From Thermohalobaculum sp039821125 (GTDB taxonomy: Bacteria; Pseudomonadota; Alphaproteobacteria; Rhodobacterales; Rhodobacteraceae), in contig JBCBOR010000012.1 in assembly GCA_039821125.1 (NCBI GenBank), forward strand, positions 19,113-83,112: a DNA stretch of 64,000 nt. The letters run 5' to 3'. Shown one piece after another: positions 43,720 to 53,032 of the stretch; position 1 is the first letter of the stretch; each line of letters begins with the position of its first letter. The notes beneath the pieces are model-generated. The model was not told the DNA's origin. It made no database searches and worked only from the letters and a program-made list of their open reading frames with translations. Position numbers and translations under genes: made by a program.

Positions 43720-45307
43720 GGAACAAGACGTCGCGATGCGTCGGGAGGTGCATTTCGACGACCGGGTCGTCTGGTGCTTTACCGAGCGTCCGGCATCATT
43801 CCACGCGCTGTTCACTGAAACCGCAACGCGGCACCCGGATCAGGATGCGCTTGTCGGTGAAGAAGGCACTCTCAGCTATCGGGATCTTGCGATGCGGACC
43901 GCCCGGATTGCAGGCGGCCTGCAAGGCGCGGGTATCGAACGTGGTGAGCGGGTCGCGCTGCTGATTGGAAATCGGTTCGCGTTTGTCGAGGCTCTTCTTG
44001 CGTGCCAACACATCGGCGCCATCGCCGTGCCGCTCAACATCCGCCAGCCTGCGCCGGAGATTGCATACGCGGCCAATCAATGCAGCGCCGCAGCGATTGT
44101 CTTCGACGCAGATCTTGCGAGCAACATCCCGGATCGCGGTGATATCCCGACAGTGCGGGTGCTTGTCTCCGCCTATGGCGAGACCGGTGGCGCAATGCGG
44201 TACGAAGCATTGGCGGAAGCCGATCCTGCGGAGCCGGCAGATGTCCCAGAAGAAGACTGCGCGGTGATCCTCTACACGTCCGGCACGACCGGGCGGCCCA
44301 AAGGTGCGATGCTCACGCATCTCAACATCGTCCATTCAGCGTTGCATTTCGCCTGTTCGATGGAGTTCGAGGCAGGAGACCGCAATCTGCTCGCCGTGCC
44401 CGCGAGCCATGTCACAGGGCTGATTGCGAACATTGCAACGGCTTTGGTCCATGGCGGCGCCATCGTCTTCCTGCGCCAGTTCAAGGCCGCGGATTGTCTG
44501 GCGCTGATGGCGCGCGAGAGGGTCACGCACACACTAATCGTGCCGGCAATGTACAACCTGTTCCTGATGGATCCTGAGTTCGACACCTACGACCTCGGCG
44601 CCTGGAAGATTGGCGGCTATGGCGGTGCGCCGATGCCCGAGGCAACGATTGCCGAAATGGCGCGTCGCGCCCCGCATGTCGGCCTGATGAACGGCTATGG
44701 CGCGACGGAGGCAACCAGTCCGACCACGATGAACCCGACGCGCTGCGCCGCAAGCCATTCGGATTGTGTTGGCCTTGTGCTGCATTGCTCCGAGGTCGCC
44801 GTGATGGACGAGACCGGCACCGAAGTCCCGCCGGGACAACAGGGCGAGATCTGGATGCGCGGGCCGAATGTGATCCCGGGCTACTGGGACAATCCGGTCG
44901 CGAATTCAGAGAATTTTGTGGGTGGGTACTGGAAATCGGGCGATATCGGCTCGCAGGATACCGACGGGTTCATCAGGGTCTTCGACCGGATCAAGGACAT
45001 GCTGAACCGGGGCGGCTTCAAGATCTTCTCGATCGAGGTCGAGAACCAGCTCTCGTTTCATCCTCATGTGCTGGAGAGCGCGATCATCGGACGCCACTGT
45101 CCCGTGCTGGGTGAACGGGTCCATGCAGTGGTGGTGCCGAAAGATGCCGCACCCTCAGATGATCTGGCCGAGGATATGCGCACCTTCCTCGCGGCCCGGC
45201 TGAGCGACTACAAAGTGCCTGAGAGCATCATCTTCCGCGACAGCCCCCTGCCCCGAAACGCGAACGGCAAGATCATCAAGACCCAGTTGCGCGAGGAATA
45301 CGCATGA
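43706..45307 (+). CDS. AMP-dependent acyl-CoA synthetase/ligase
   Basis: An ANL-superfamily enzyme that adenylates a carboxylic acid and transfers it to CoA. From ATG 43706 it has 533 residues, with the P-loop YTSGTTGRPKG (190-200), the NGYGATEATSPTT motif, SGDIG, the hinge FDRIKDMLNRGGFKIFSIEVE, and the catalytic lysine in LPRNANGKIIK near the C-terminus. The acid substrate is not predictable. An alternative start is ATG 43736 (MRREVHFDD), which better fits the usual N-terminus of the family. It overlaps the CoA-transferase gene by 4 bp (ATGA). Confidence 0.9.
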   Translation: MHWREEQDVAMRREVHFDDRVVWCFTERPASFHALFTETATRHPDQDALVGEEGTLSYRDLAMRTARIAGGLQGAGIERGERVALLIGNRFAFVEALLACQHIGAIAVPLNIRQPAPEIAYAANQCSAAAIVFDADLASNIPDRGDIPTVRVLVSAYGETGGAMRYEALAEADPAEPADVPEEDCAVILYTSGTTGRPKGAMLTHLNIVHSALHFACSMEFEAGDRNLLAVPASHVTGLIANIATALVHGGAIVFLRQFKAADCLALMARERVTHTLIVPAMYNLFLMDPEFDTYDLGAWKIGGYGGAPMPEATIAEMARRAPHVGLMNGYGATEATSPTTMNPTRCAASHSDCVGLVLHCSEVAVMDETGTEVPPGQQGEIWMRGPNVIPGYWDNPVANSENFVGGYWKSGDIGSQDTDGFIRVFDRIKDMLNRGGFKIFSIEVENQLSFHPHVLESAIIGRHCPVLGERVHAVVVPKDAAPSDDLAEDMRTFLAARLSDYKVPESIIFRDSPLPRNANGKIIKTQLREEYA

Positions 45308-46509
45308 CGCCACTGTTGACCGGCATCAAGGTCGTCGATCTGACCAGCGTGATCATGGGGCCGTTTGCCACGGCGCAACTTGGCGTACTCGGGGCAGATG
45401 TGATCAAGGTCGAGCCGCTGGAGGGCGAACCCGTCCGTCACATCGCGCCCATGAAGTCGCCCGCCATGGGGGCCGGATATCTGAACGCGAACAGGAACAA
45501 GCGGTCTTTGTCGATTGATCTGAAATCGGCGGAGGGTCGGGCTGCCCTGCTGCGTCTGATCGAAACGGCGGACGTATTCGTGACCAACATGCGTCGGCAG
45601 GCATTGGCGCGGTTGGGCTTGGACAAGGAGACGCTGTCTGCCAGCTATCCGCGTCTGATCCATTGCACCGCAGTCGGTTTCGGACGCGGCGGGCGATATG
45701 AGAACGACGCCGCCTATGACGATGTCGTCCAGTCGCTGAGCGGCATTGCGTCAGTCAACGCTGTCGAAGACGGCGCACCGCGGTTTGTTCCGCAGATCCT
45801 CGTCGACAAGCTCAGCGCCATGTTCATCGTCGAAGGGGTGCTCGCCGCTCTGGTCCACCGGGAACGAACGGGCAAAGCCGTGCCTTTCGAGGTGCCAATG
45901 ATGGAGACTGCGAGCTACTTCCTGCTGACCGAACACTTGCAGGGCCAGACCTATCAACCGCCGATTGGGCCGCCGGGCTACGCTCGGCTTATGAACCCCT
46001 ATCGCCGTCCTTACCGGACCAAAGACGGGTTCGTTGCAGTGCTGCCCTACAACGACAAACAGTGGCGCAACATGTTGCCGCTGATCGAGCGCGAGGATGT
46101 GTTGACCGAGGACTGGTTCCAGTCCGTAACCGAACGCTCCAAACGGGTGCGAGAGCTCTATCGGATGGTCGATGAGGCGATGCCGAGCCGAACCACAGCA
46201 GAATGGCTTGGCCTGTTTCGGGACGCCGATATTCCATGTGGAGCGGTCAATTCGCTGGAGACACTGTTCGACGATCCACACCTGGCTGAAACTGGGTTCT
46301 ATCAGGACCACGCCCACCCGACCGAGGGCGATCTGCGCATCACCCGGCACCCGCTGGCCTTCGATGTCGAGAGCGTTCCCGAAGGCCACGCACCCTCCCT
46401 CGGTGAGCAAAGCCGCGAGATCCTGTCAGAAACCGGTCTGACCGAAGCCGAAATCGATGCCATGGTGGCGGCAGGCACGGTGCGCGACGGGCCATCCGAT
46501 CTTGCCTAA
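45304..46509 (+). CDS. CaiB/BaiF family III CoA-transferase
   Basis: Family III CoA-transferases move CoA between carboxylic acids through an aspartyl-CoA thioester. The 401-residue protein has the N-terminal VVDLTSVIMGPFATAQLGVLGADVIKVE and the NRNKRSLSIDLK segment. The catalytic aspartate is in AAYDDVVQSLSG (D139 by the usual YD position). Translation is coupled to the ligase by a 4-bp overlap, so both probably act on the same acid. A second family III gene lies at 53814. Confidence 0.92.
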   Translation: MTPLLTGIKVVDLTSVIMGPFATAQLGVLGADVIKVEPLEGEPVRHIAPMKSPAMGAGYLNANRNKRSLSIDLKSAEGRAALLRLIETADVFVTNMRRQALARLGLDKETLSASYPRLIHCTAVGFGRGGRYENDAAYDDVVQSLSGIASVNAVEDGAPRFVPQILVDKLSAMFIVEGVLAALVHRERTGKAVPFEVPMMETASYFLLTEHLQGQTYQPPIGPPGYARLMNPYRRPYRTKDGFVAVLPYNDKQWRNMLPLIEREDVLTEDWFQSVTERSKRVRELYRMVDEAMPSRTTAEWLGLFRDADIPCGAVNSLETLFDDPHLAETGFYQDHAHPTEGDLRITRHPLAFDVESVPEGHAPSLGEQSREILSETGLTEAEIDAMVAAGTVRDGPSDLA

Positions 46510-47428
46510 TCTGTCATCGCGACTGCCTGGCGCTGCGGCTTGGGCCGCTCTTTCCCCTGAACTGCGCGGCATCGCGCTGATGTGCATCTCGACGGTGGCG
46601 TTTGCCGTAATGCATGCACTGATCCGCTCCGCCACCGAACATCTGCATCCCTTCCTGATCGCGTTCTTTCGGAACTTCTTCGGTCTGCTGATCTTCCTTC
46701 CGTTCATGATGTCGGCAGGCGCCGGGTTCCTGCGCACAAACAGGTTGGCCCTGCACGGGTTTCGCGGCGTCCTGAACATCGGCGCCATGTTCATGTTCTT
46801 CTACGCGCTCAGTATCGCCGAGCTGGCCCATGTCACGGCGCTGGCGTTCTCCGCCCCGATCTTCGCCGCCGTGCTCAGCGTCATTGTTCTGGGAGAGCGA
46901 TTCCGCCTGCGCCGCTGGGGCGCGATTGCCGCCGGGTTTCTCGGTGTCCTGGTGATCCTGCGGCCCGGAATGATCGCCATCGACCTTGGCTCGGCCCTTG
47001 TGATCATGTCTGCCTTTCTGTGGGCCATCGTGATGATCATCATCAAGATCATGTCCCGTACCGAGTCCACGATGACCATCGTCGCCTACATGAACATCTT
47101 CCTTGCGCTCTACTCCATCGGTCCGGCGATCTGGTTCTGGACCTGGCCCTCGGCATGGGGCTGGCTGTTGCTGATGGCCATAGGCGTCGCCGGTACAGCG
47201 GCACAACTCGCGCTCAGCCAGTCGTTGAAGGAGACGGAACCAACCCTCGTGATGCCGTTCGAGTTCCTTCGGCTGATCTGGGCGTCGATCCTGGGCGTGT
47301 GGTTCTTTGGCGAGATCCCGGACCAGTTCGTCTGGATCGGCGGCGCCATCGTGTTCGCCTCGGGCTTCTATCTCGCCTATCGCGAAAGCAAGCATCGCAA
47401 GGCGGCGGAAACGGCTTCCATCCCGTAA
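46457..47428 (+). CDS. EamA-family (DMT) transporter
   Basis: A 323-residue inner-membrane protein with ten hydrophobic helices arranged as two EamA repeats, typical of drug/metabolite exporters of the DMT superfamily. Recognisable segments are FAVMHALIRSATEHLHPFL, FAAVLSVIVLGERFRLRRW and LGVWFFGEIPDQFVWIGGAIV. The start is uncertain: ATG 46457 overlaps the CoA-transferase by 53 bp without a good ribosome binding site, while TTG 46502 or ATG 46580 would shorten the cytoplasmic N-terminus. Substrate unknown. Confidence 0.85.
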   Translation: MPWWRQARCATGHPILPNLSSRLPGAAAWAALSPELRGIALMCISTVAFAVMHALIRSATEHLHPFLIAFFRNFFGLLIFLPFMMSAGAGFLRTNRLALHGFRGVLNIGAMFMFFYALSIAELAHVTALAFSAPIFAAVLSVIVLGERFRLRRWGAIAAGFLGVLVILRPGMIAIDLGSALVIMSAFLWAIVMIIIKIMSRTESTMTIVAYMNIFLALYSIGPAIWFWTWPSAWGWLLLMAIGVAGTAAQLALSQSLKETEPTLVMPFEFLRLIWASILGVWFFGEIPDQFVWIGGAIVFASGFYLAYRESKHRKAAETASIP

Positions 47429-47478
47429 CGCGCTACCGTATCCACGAAGCAACCACAGGCTTAAAGGGGGGCGCAGCC

Positions 47479-48285
47479 ATGCCACGTTTCAACCGACTTC
47501 TGATCACCGGAGCGGCAGGCAATCTCGGCCGCGAACTCAGGGCCGGACTGGCGCCTCTGGCCACGACCCTGCGGTTGACCGATCGCGAGGAGATGGCTCC
47601 CGCTGCAGCACATGAAGAAGTGGTGGTCGCCGATGTTGGCGATCTCGACGCGATGCTCTCGGTCGCCGAGGGGTGTGATGCCGTCGTCCACTTCGGCGCG
47701 GCACCGGTCGAGAAACCGTGGGAGGAGATCCTCAACTCCTCGATCCGAGGTGGCTACAATGTCTATGAAGCCGCCCGCCGCCATCGGATCAGGCGCGTGG
47801 TCTATGCCTCCTCGATCCATGCCGTCGGCTATGTCCGGCGCGAGGATGGCGCGGACACGCATACGGAACATGACCCGGACACGCTCTACGGCCTTTCGAA
47901 ATGCTTCGTCGAGGATCTGGCCAAACTCTACTGGAAAAAGTTCGGCATCGAGAGCGTCTGCCTGCGCATCAACTCGTGCTTCCCGGAGCCGGTCGACCGG
48001 CGACACCTCTCGACCTGGATGAGCTTTCGCGATCTCGTGCAACTGGTCGAGCGCTCGCTCTGCGCTGAAAGTGTCGGCTATTCGGTGCTTTATGGGATTT
48101 CCGACAACCGCGAGCGGTTTTTCAACAACGATCCAAGCCGCCATATCGGGTACGTGCCGCAGGACAGCGCCGAGAGCTATCGCGCAGCGGTCGAAGCAAA
48201 GTGCCCGCCGGGCGATCCGACCGATCCCGCCGTGCATTTCGTGGGCGGCGTGTTCTGCAATTATGGCCACCCGGACGACGCCTGA
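47479..48285 (+). CDS. NAD-dependent epimerase/dehydratase, uronate dehydrogenase-like
   Basis: A 268-residue extended short-chain dehydrogenase. It has the Rossmann glycine motif TGAAGNLG (10-17), catalytic S111 (ASSIHAVGY), and Y137/K141 (LYGLSKCF). The overall pattern, including VEKPWEEIL, RINSCFPEP, LSTWMSF and a GG-F near the end, closely follows Agrobacterium-type uronate dehydrogenase (Udh), which oxidises galacturonate or glucuronate to the lactone. AAAGGGGG precedes the ATG. Substrate assignment is tentative. Confidence 0.82.
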   Translation: MPRFNRLLITGAAGNLGRELRAGLAPLATTLRLTDREEMAPAAAHEEVVVADVGDLDAMLSVAEGCDAVVHFGAAPVEKPWEEILNSSIRGGYNVYEAARRHRIRRVVYASSIHAVGYVRREDGADTHTEHDPDTLYGLSKCFVEDLAKLYWKKFGIESVCLRINSCFPEPVDRRHLSTWMSFRDLVQLVERSLCAESVGYSVLYGISDNRERFFNNDPSRHIGYVPQDSAESYRAAVEAKCPPGDPTDPAVHFVGGVFCNYGHPDDA

Positions 48286-48394
48286 CCATCTCTGCCATAG
48301 CCGCTCACGGCATCGTTTTACGGGGAAGTAACCACGACCTGCTAACGGTTCAGGCATTGGCGCAAAGTGAGAAACGGCGCCGAGAGGTCAGGCC

Positions 48395-50917
48395 ATGAGC
48401 GACAGCACGATGGTTGCAGACGAAGAGGTCACCAAAACCAGGCGCTTTATCCGGCGGCGTACCGGGTTGCTGGTGCTGATCATCGTGATCCCGTTGTTGA
48501 TCTCGATGGCGCTGGCTCTCGGGGCGCTGCACATCAACAAGCAAAGCAACAGCTTCGCTCAAGCGTTCAGTGAAATGAGCGAGTCAATCCGCCGGCTTCA
48601 GGCAAAAATCGCCGTCGCCTCGAAGCTGCGTCACAGAGACGGTCCTGTAAACGCCGCAGATCTGGACTGGGAAGTCTTTCTGGCGCGCGCAGAGGGGCAC
48701 TACATCGCAATGCTCTCGACCTATGCGGCGCTGCGCATTGGCGATCCGAATGGTGCATCGACGACCAAACAAGTCGAAGGCGCGGCTCTGCAGAGAGATG
48801 AGATTGGGCAGTCCTATGTCGCGTTCGGAATCGATCCGATTGCAGCCCAAACGGCATTCGATGTCACAGGCACGGATATGCCGAAAGAACTGGAGGACCT
48901 GTGGAAAGCGCAGACCTGGTCTGAAACGCACGCCGACGATCGCGCGCTCGAGGTTCAAGTCGGCCAGATCGCCACCTTGCTGGCACCATTGTTCCAGAAC
49001 CCCGAACCGAGCGCGGAGTCCCTTGACCAGGCGGTGATCGATCTCGCTCGCATGATGGACAATGGTGTCGATCAGAAGCTGACGACCCTGGACGGTATTC
49101 TGCATGAACGTGCGCTCTGGAGCGCCCGGATGCCGGTCTATGCGGTCTTCACCGTGGTCGGCTTCGTGATCGCCTCCATCGCGTTCGGATACGTCCTCAT
49201 CATGATACCGCTCGAGCGCCGCATCGCCGCGCATAACGCCGCTTTGGTCCAGTCCCGCGAACGGGCCAAAGCCAGCGAGCAAGCCAAGGCAGATTTCCTG
49301 GCAAGCATGTCCCATGAAATCAGAACGCCGATGAACGGCGTGGTGGGCATGTCCGAACTGTTGTCCGGCACGGAGCTTGATGACCGCCAGCGCATGTTCA
49401 ACGATGTCGTCCGGTCCTCAGGCAAGGCGCTGATCACGGTGATCGACGACATTCTCGACTTCTCCCGCATCGAATCCGGAAAGCTGCTGTTCGAGACAAA
49501 GCCGTTTAAACTCAGCAACCTGGCGACCCATGCAACCGCTCTTGTCGCCGAGCGCATTGCGGAGAAAAATGTCGAGATTTCCGTACGGATCTGCCCGCAT
49601 GCACCGCGGTTCATTTCCAGCGATGTCGGGCGGCTGAACCAGGTCATGACCAATCTTGTCGGGAATGCGGTAAAGTTCACCCAGTCCGGCCAGATCAAGA
49701 TCGATATCTCGGCGGAGGATGGGGCGCCGGGCGCCGGCGATCACACCCGTCAGACGCTGCTGAAGGTCACGGTCGAGGACACGGGAACCGGCATCCCCGA
49801 AGACCGGCTGGAGCACATCTTCGAGCGATTCTCGCAAGTTGATAACTCGGCCCGGCGTGAGCACGAAGGCACCGGGCTTGGCCTTGCGATCAGCAAGGGT
49901 CTGATCGAACTCATGGATGGCGAGATCTATGTAACCTCGGTCCTTGGCCGCGGGTCTACCTTTGGCTTCACCGTACCGGTCGAGCTTGCCGACGATATGG
50001 AAGACGTCCCGAGACGTGCAACGGATGTGCGCGGATCGCGGACCCTGATCATCGACGACAACGAGGTGAACCGGCTGATCCTCGCCGAGATGTTCGAGGC
50101 CTGGAACCTCGACTACGATGTGGCCCAATCCGGCCGGGAAGGGCTGCAAAAGCTGATGGCCGCTGTGGATACCGGCACGCTGTACGACCTTGTTCTGCTC
50201 GACCACAACATGCCCGGCATGGACGGCGCGGCCGTATTCTACGCCATGCGCTCAGTGCCGAGCCTCGCCCAGATGCCGGTGCTTCTGCTGACATCGATCT
50301 CCGACGATGTCTCGATTGGAGCCATGAAGGACCAGGGGCTGCAGGCCGCGCTGATGAAACCGGTCCTCGCCTCACCGCTCTTCGATGCGATTGCCACAGC
50401 ACTGGCCGAGGAAGTGGTCGAGCCCGGCACCGTTTCATCAGATACCGCCGCAAAGTCGACGACCAAGACGCCGCCTGCATCAGCAGCGGCTCAGACCCAG
50501 GTCCTTGTTGTCGAAGACAACCAGATCAACCGGCTCTTTGTCGAGCAGGTCCTCTCGGACATGAACCTCAGTTTCACCTCCGCGATGAACGGGGCGGAGG
50601 CGATCAATCAGTTCCTCGCGATACGGCCACGGATCGTGCTGATGGATGTTGCGATGCCCGGAATGGACGGTCTGGAGGCGACCGCACAGATCCGACGGAT
50701 TGAACAGGACCGCGGCTTGAGCCCGACGCCGATCATCGGTGTGACCGCTCATGCGCTGACGGGTGCAAAGGAGGCATGTCTCGAGGCGGGGATGAATGAC
50801 TACATCTCGAAACCGATTGATCTCAATGTCCTGAAGCACGTTCTTGATGCTGCTTTTGATGATGCCGCTCAGACACTCAACCCAGACGTGTCAGCCGGCG
50901 ATCGCCAGACAGGATAG
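48395..50917 (+). CDS. Hybrid sensor histidine kinase with two receiver domains
   Basis: An 840-residue inner-membrane hybrid kinase. Order: TM1 (about 22-45), a periplasmic helical sensor (46-245), TM2 (about 248-270), HisKA with H307 in SMSHEIRTPMNG, HATPase (NLVGNAVKFT, DTGTGIPE, GTGLGLAIS), receiver 1 with D603 (LLDHNMPGMDG), a Thr/Ala/Pro linker, and receiver 2 with D751 (LMDVAMPGMDG). No Hpt domain is present, so a separate phosphotransfer protein is expected. GAGAGG precedes the ATG. No partner regulator lies nearby; the signal is unknown. Confidence 0.93.
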   Translation: MSDSTMVADEEVTKTRRFIRRRTGLLVLIIVIPLLISMALALGALHINKQSNSFAQAFSEMSESIRRLQAKIAVASKLRHRDGPVNAADLDWEVFLARAEGHYIAMLSTYAALRIGDPNGASTTKQVEGAALQRDEIGQSYVAFGIDPIAAQTAFDVTGTDMPKELEDLWKAQTWSETHADDRALEVQVGQIATLLAPLFQNPEPSAESLDQAVIDLARMMDNGVDQKLTTLDGILHERALWSARMPVYAVFTVVGFVIASIAFGYVLIMIPLERRIAAHNAALVQSRERAKASEQAKADFLASMSHEIRTPMNGVVGMSELLSGTELDDRQRMFNDVVRSSGKALITVIDDILDFSRIESGKLLFETKPFKLSNLATHATALVAERIAEKNVEISVRICPHAPRFISSDVGRLNQVMTNLVGNAVKFTQSGQIKIDISAEDGAPGAGDHTRQTLLKVTVEDTGTGIPEDRLEHIFERFSQVDNSARREHEGTGLGLAISKGLIELMDGEIYVTSVLGRGSTFGFTVPVELADDMEDVPRRATDVRGSRTLIIDDNEVNRLILAEMFEAWNLDYDVAQSGREGLQKLMAAVDTGTLYDLVLLDHNMPGMDGAAVFYAMRSVPSLAQMPVLLLTSISDDVSIGAMKDQGLQAALMKPVLASPLFDAIATALAEEVVEPGTVSSDTAAKSTTKTPPASAAAQTQVLVVEDNQINRLFVEQVLSDMNLSFTSAMNGAEAINQFLAIRPRIVLMDVAMPGMDGLEATAQIRRIEQDRGLSPTPIIGVTAHALTGAKEACLEAGMNDYISKPIDLNVLKHVLDAAFDDAAQTLNPDVSAGDRQTG

Positions 50918-50930
50918 GGCTCCCTGCCCC

Positions 50931-52073
50931 TCACATCCGCTTCGCCACCTCCTCCAGCATCACATCCGTTGCACCGCCGCCAATGGCCTGCACGCGCGCA
51001 TCGCGATACAGGCGTTCGATCTCCATCCCGCGCATATACCCGGCACCGCCATGAAGCTGCAGGCAGGTCCAGACCACATGCTGTAACATCTCGGCGGCGT
51101 TCACCTTGATCATCGAGACCTCCTTGACGCAGTCGATGCCCTGGCTGTCCAGCCACGCCGTATGATGCACAAGCGCCTTGTTCGCCTCGATCCGCGTGAC
51201 GCACTCCGCCAGCTTGAGCCGCACGGCCTGTTTGTCCCAGAGCGGAGCGCCAAAGGCTTCGCGCTCGCGCACATAGTCCAGTGTGATCTCGACCGCACGC
51301 TCCGCCTCGCCCGTTGTGAACGCCCCCATAACGAGCCGCTCGTTCTGAAAGTTGTCCATGATCTGGTAGAAGCCGCGCCCTTCCTCTCCGATCAGCGCAT
51401 CACCGGGAAGCGCGACATCCACCAGCGACAGCTCCGCCGTGTCGGAACAACGCCACCCCATCTTGTCCAGCTTGCGCGCAACCTCGAAGCCCGGCGTCCC
51501 CTTCTCAACCGCGAACATCGAGATCCCGCGGGACGGTTTCGCGTCCGGGTCGGTCCGCGCGGCGATAAAGATCAGATCCGCGTGCACACCGTTGGTGATG
51601 AACATCTTCGTGCCGTTCAGCACCCAACCATTGCCGCGCCGTTCAGCCCGGGTGCGCAGCGCGGCGACATCGGATCCTCCGCCCGGCTCGGTGACCCCGA
51701 TGGCCGTGACGATGTCACCGCCGATGATCCCGGGCATCCAGCGCGCCTTTTGGTCAGCCGAGCCATAGCGCGCCAGATGGGGCGAGGCCATCTCGCCATG
51801 CACAAGGGTGGACGCAGCAAACCCCGACAGACCCGAGCGCCCCAGCTCCTCCGCCAGAACGACCGACCCAAAGGTGTCCATTTCGGCCCCGCCATACTCT
51901 GCCGGATAGCGGATGCCGAAAGCCCCCAAGGCGCCCATTCGGCGAAAAGCCTCGCGCGGGATTTCCTCCGCGGTTTCCCACGCATCGGCGTGCGGCCGCA
52001 CTTCCTCGGCAACAAATCGCCGGATCTGGTCGCGGAACGCCTCATGGTCCTCGGTGAAATAGATCGACGGCAT
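50931..52073 (-). CDS. Acyl-CoA dehydrogenase
   Basis: A 380-residue FAD-dependent acyl-CoA dehydrogenase that would introduce the alpha-beta double bond. It contains AIGVTEPGGGSDVAALRT, the MGWRCSDTAELSLVDV segment, an FQNERLVMGAF helix, and the FAD-binding LQLHGGAGYMRGMEIERLYRDARVQAIGGGATDVM. The medium-chain type Glu before GT is a Gly here, so the catalytic base must lie elsewhere, as in isovaleryl/long-chain types. ATG 52073 follows GGGGAGAGG. It is divergent from the CoA-transferase pair. Confidence 0.92.
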   Translation of the reverse strand: MPSIYFTEDHEAFRDQIRRFVAEEVRPHADAWETAEEIPREAFRRMGALGAFGIRYPAEYGGAEMDTFGSVVLAEELGRSGLSGFAASTLVHGEMASPHLARYGSADQKARWMPGIIGGDIVTAIGVTEPGGGSDVAALRTRAERRGNGWVLNGTKMFITNGVHADLIFIAARTDPDAKPSRGISMFAVEKGTPGFEVARKLDKMGWRCSDTAELSLVDVALPGDALIGEEGRGFYQIMDNFQNERLVMGAFTTGEAERAVEITLDYVREREAFGAPLWDKQAVRLKLAECVTRIEANKALVHHTAWLDSQGIDCVKEVSMIKVNAAEMLQHVVWTCLQLHGGAGYMRGMEIERLYRDARVQAIGGGATDVMLEEVAKRM

Positions 52074-52204
52074 GGCCTCTCCCCGGATCGCGCATCGGAT
52101 CGTTGTCATCACGCACCGGGCCACCGCTGGACGCCGCCCCCGCGCGGGTGATAGTGAAACGCGATAGCACCGGTTTGACAACGCATCACGCGCGGAGGAA
52201 CGCC

Positions 52205-53032
52205 ATGTCGGACAGAGATCACATGACGGTTGAGGACATCGCAGCAGCGGTGCCGGATGGCGCGCTGCTCGGCGTTCCGGCCGATTACTCCGGTGTCCCC
52301 ATGGCCGTGACCCGCAAGCTGATCTCCCGCAACGCGCGGGACCTTCGCCTGTACTGTCTGCCGCTCACGACCCTGCAGGGCGATATGCTGATTGGCGCGG
52401 GCTGCGTGGCGGAGGTCGAAGCGGCGGCGGTCACCTTGGGTGAGTACGGATTGGCTCCCTGCTTCTCGCGCGCGGTTCAGAGCGGCGCGATCGTCATGCG
52501 AGACTCGACCTGCCCTGCGCTTCACACACAATTGCAGGCGGTTGAGAAAGGCGTCCCCTTCATGCCGCTGCGAGGGTTGATCGGCTCGGATATCGCAGCG
52601 CATCGCCCGGACTGGCGGATGATCGACAACCCGTTTGAGGACAGCGGCGACCCGATCGTGCTGCTCCCGGCCCGTCCGCTGGATGTCGCAATCTTCCACG
52701 CACCCTATGCGGATGCGGAGGGGAACGTTTTCATCGGACGCCAGCGCGAACTTGCCTCGCTCGCCTATGCCGCTCAGGAAGTTTACGTGACCGTCGAGAA
52801 GATCGTCGACGGCAATCTCTTTGACAGCGAGGCGACCGCGGCTGGCGCCATGGCCGCGTTCTATTTCAACGGGATAGCCGAAGCACCGAACGGGGCCTGG
52901 CCCTGTGGTTTGACCGATGTCTATCCGCCCGATGGCGAGGAGTTGCGCCGCTACGCGTCCGCAGCCCGCACCGAATCCGGGCTCGCCGCCTACCTCGCCG
53001 ATCAGGGACTCAGCATCCGGACCGCCGCATGA
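52205..53032 (+). CDS. CoA-transferase-fold subunit A (IpdA-like)
   Basis: A 275-residue protein of COG1788 (CoA-transferase family I alpha subunit). Typical parts are the N-terminal VPDGALLGVPADYSGVPMAVTRKLI and FHAPYADAEGNVFIGRQRELASLAYAAQEVYVTVEKIVD. The best resemblance is to the glutaconate CoA-transferase/IpdA group used in steroid-ring and aromatic degradation. GGAGG precedes the ATG. It overlaps subunit B by 4 bp (ATGA), so the pair forms a heteromer. Confidence 0.85.
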   Translation: MSDRDHMTVEDIAAAVPDGALLGVPADYSGVPMAVTRKLISRNARDLRLYCLPLTTLQGDMLIGAGCVAEVEAAAVTLGEYGLAPCFSRAVQSGAIVMRDSTCPALHTQLQAVEKGVPFMPLRGLIGSDIAAHRPDWRMIDNPFEDSGDPIVLLPARPLDVAIFHAPYADAEGNVFIGRQRELASLAYAAQEVYVTVEKIVDGNLFDSEATAAGAMAAFYFNGIAEAPNGAWPCGLTDVYPPDGEELRRYASAARTESGLAAYLADQGLSIRTAA

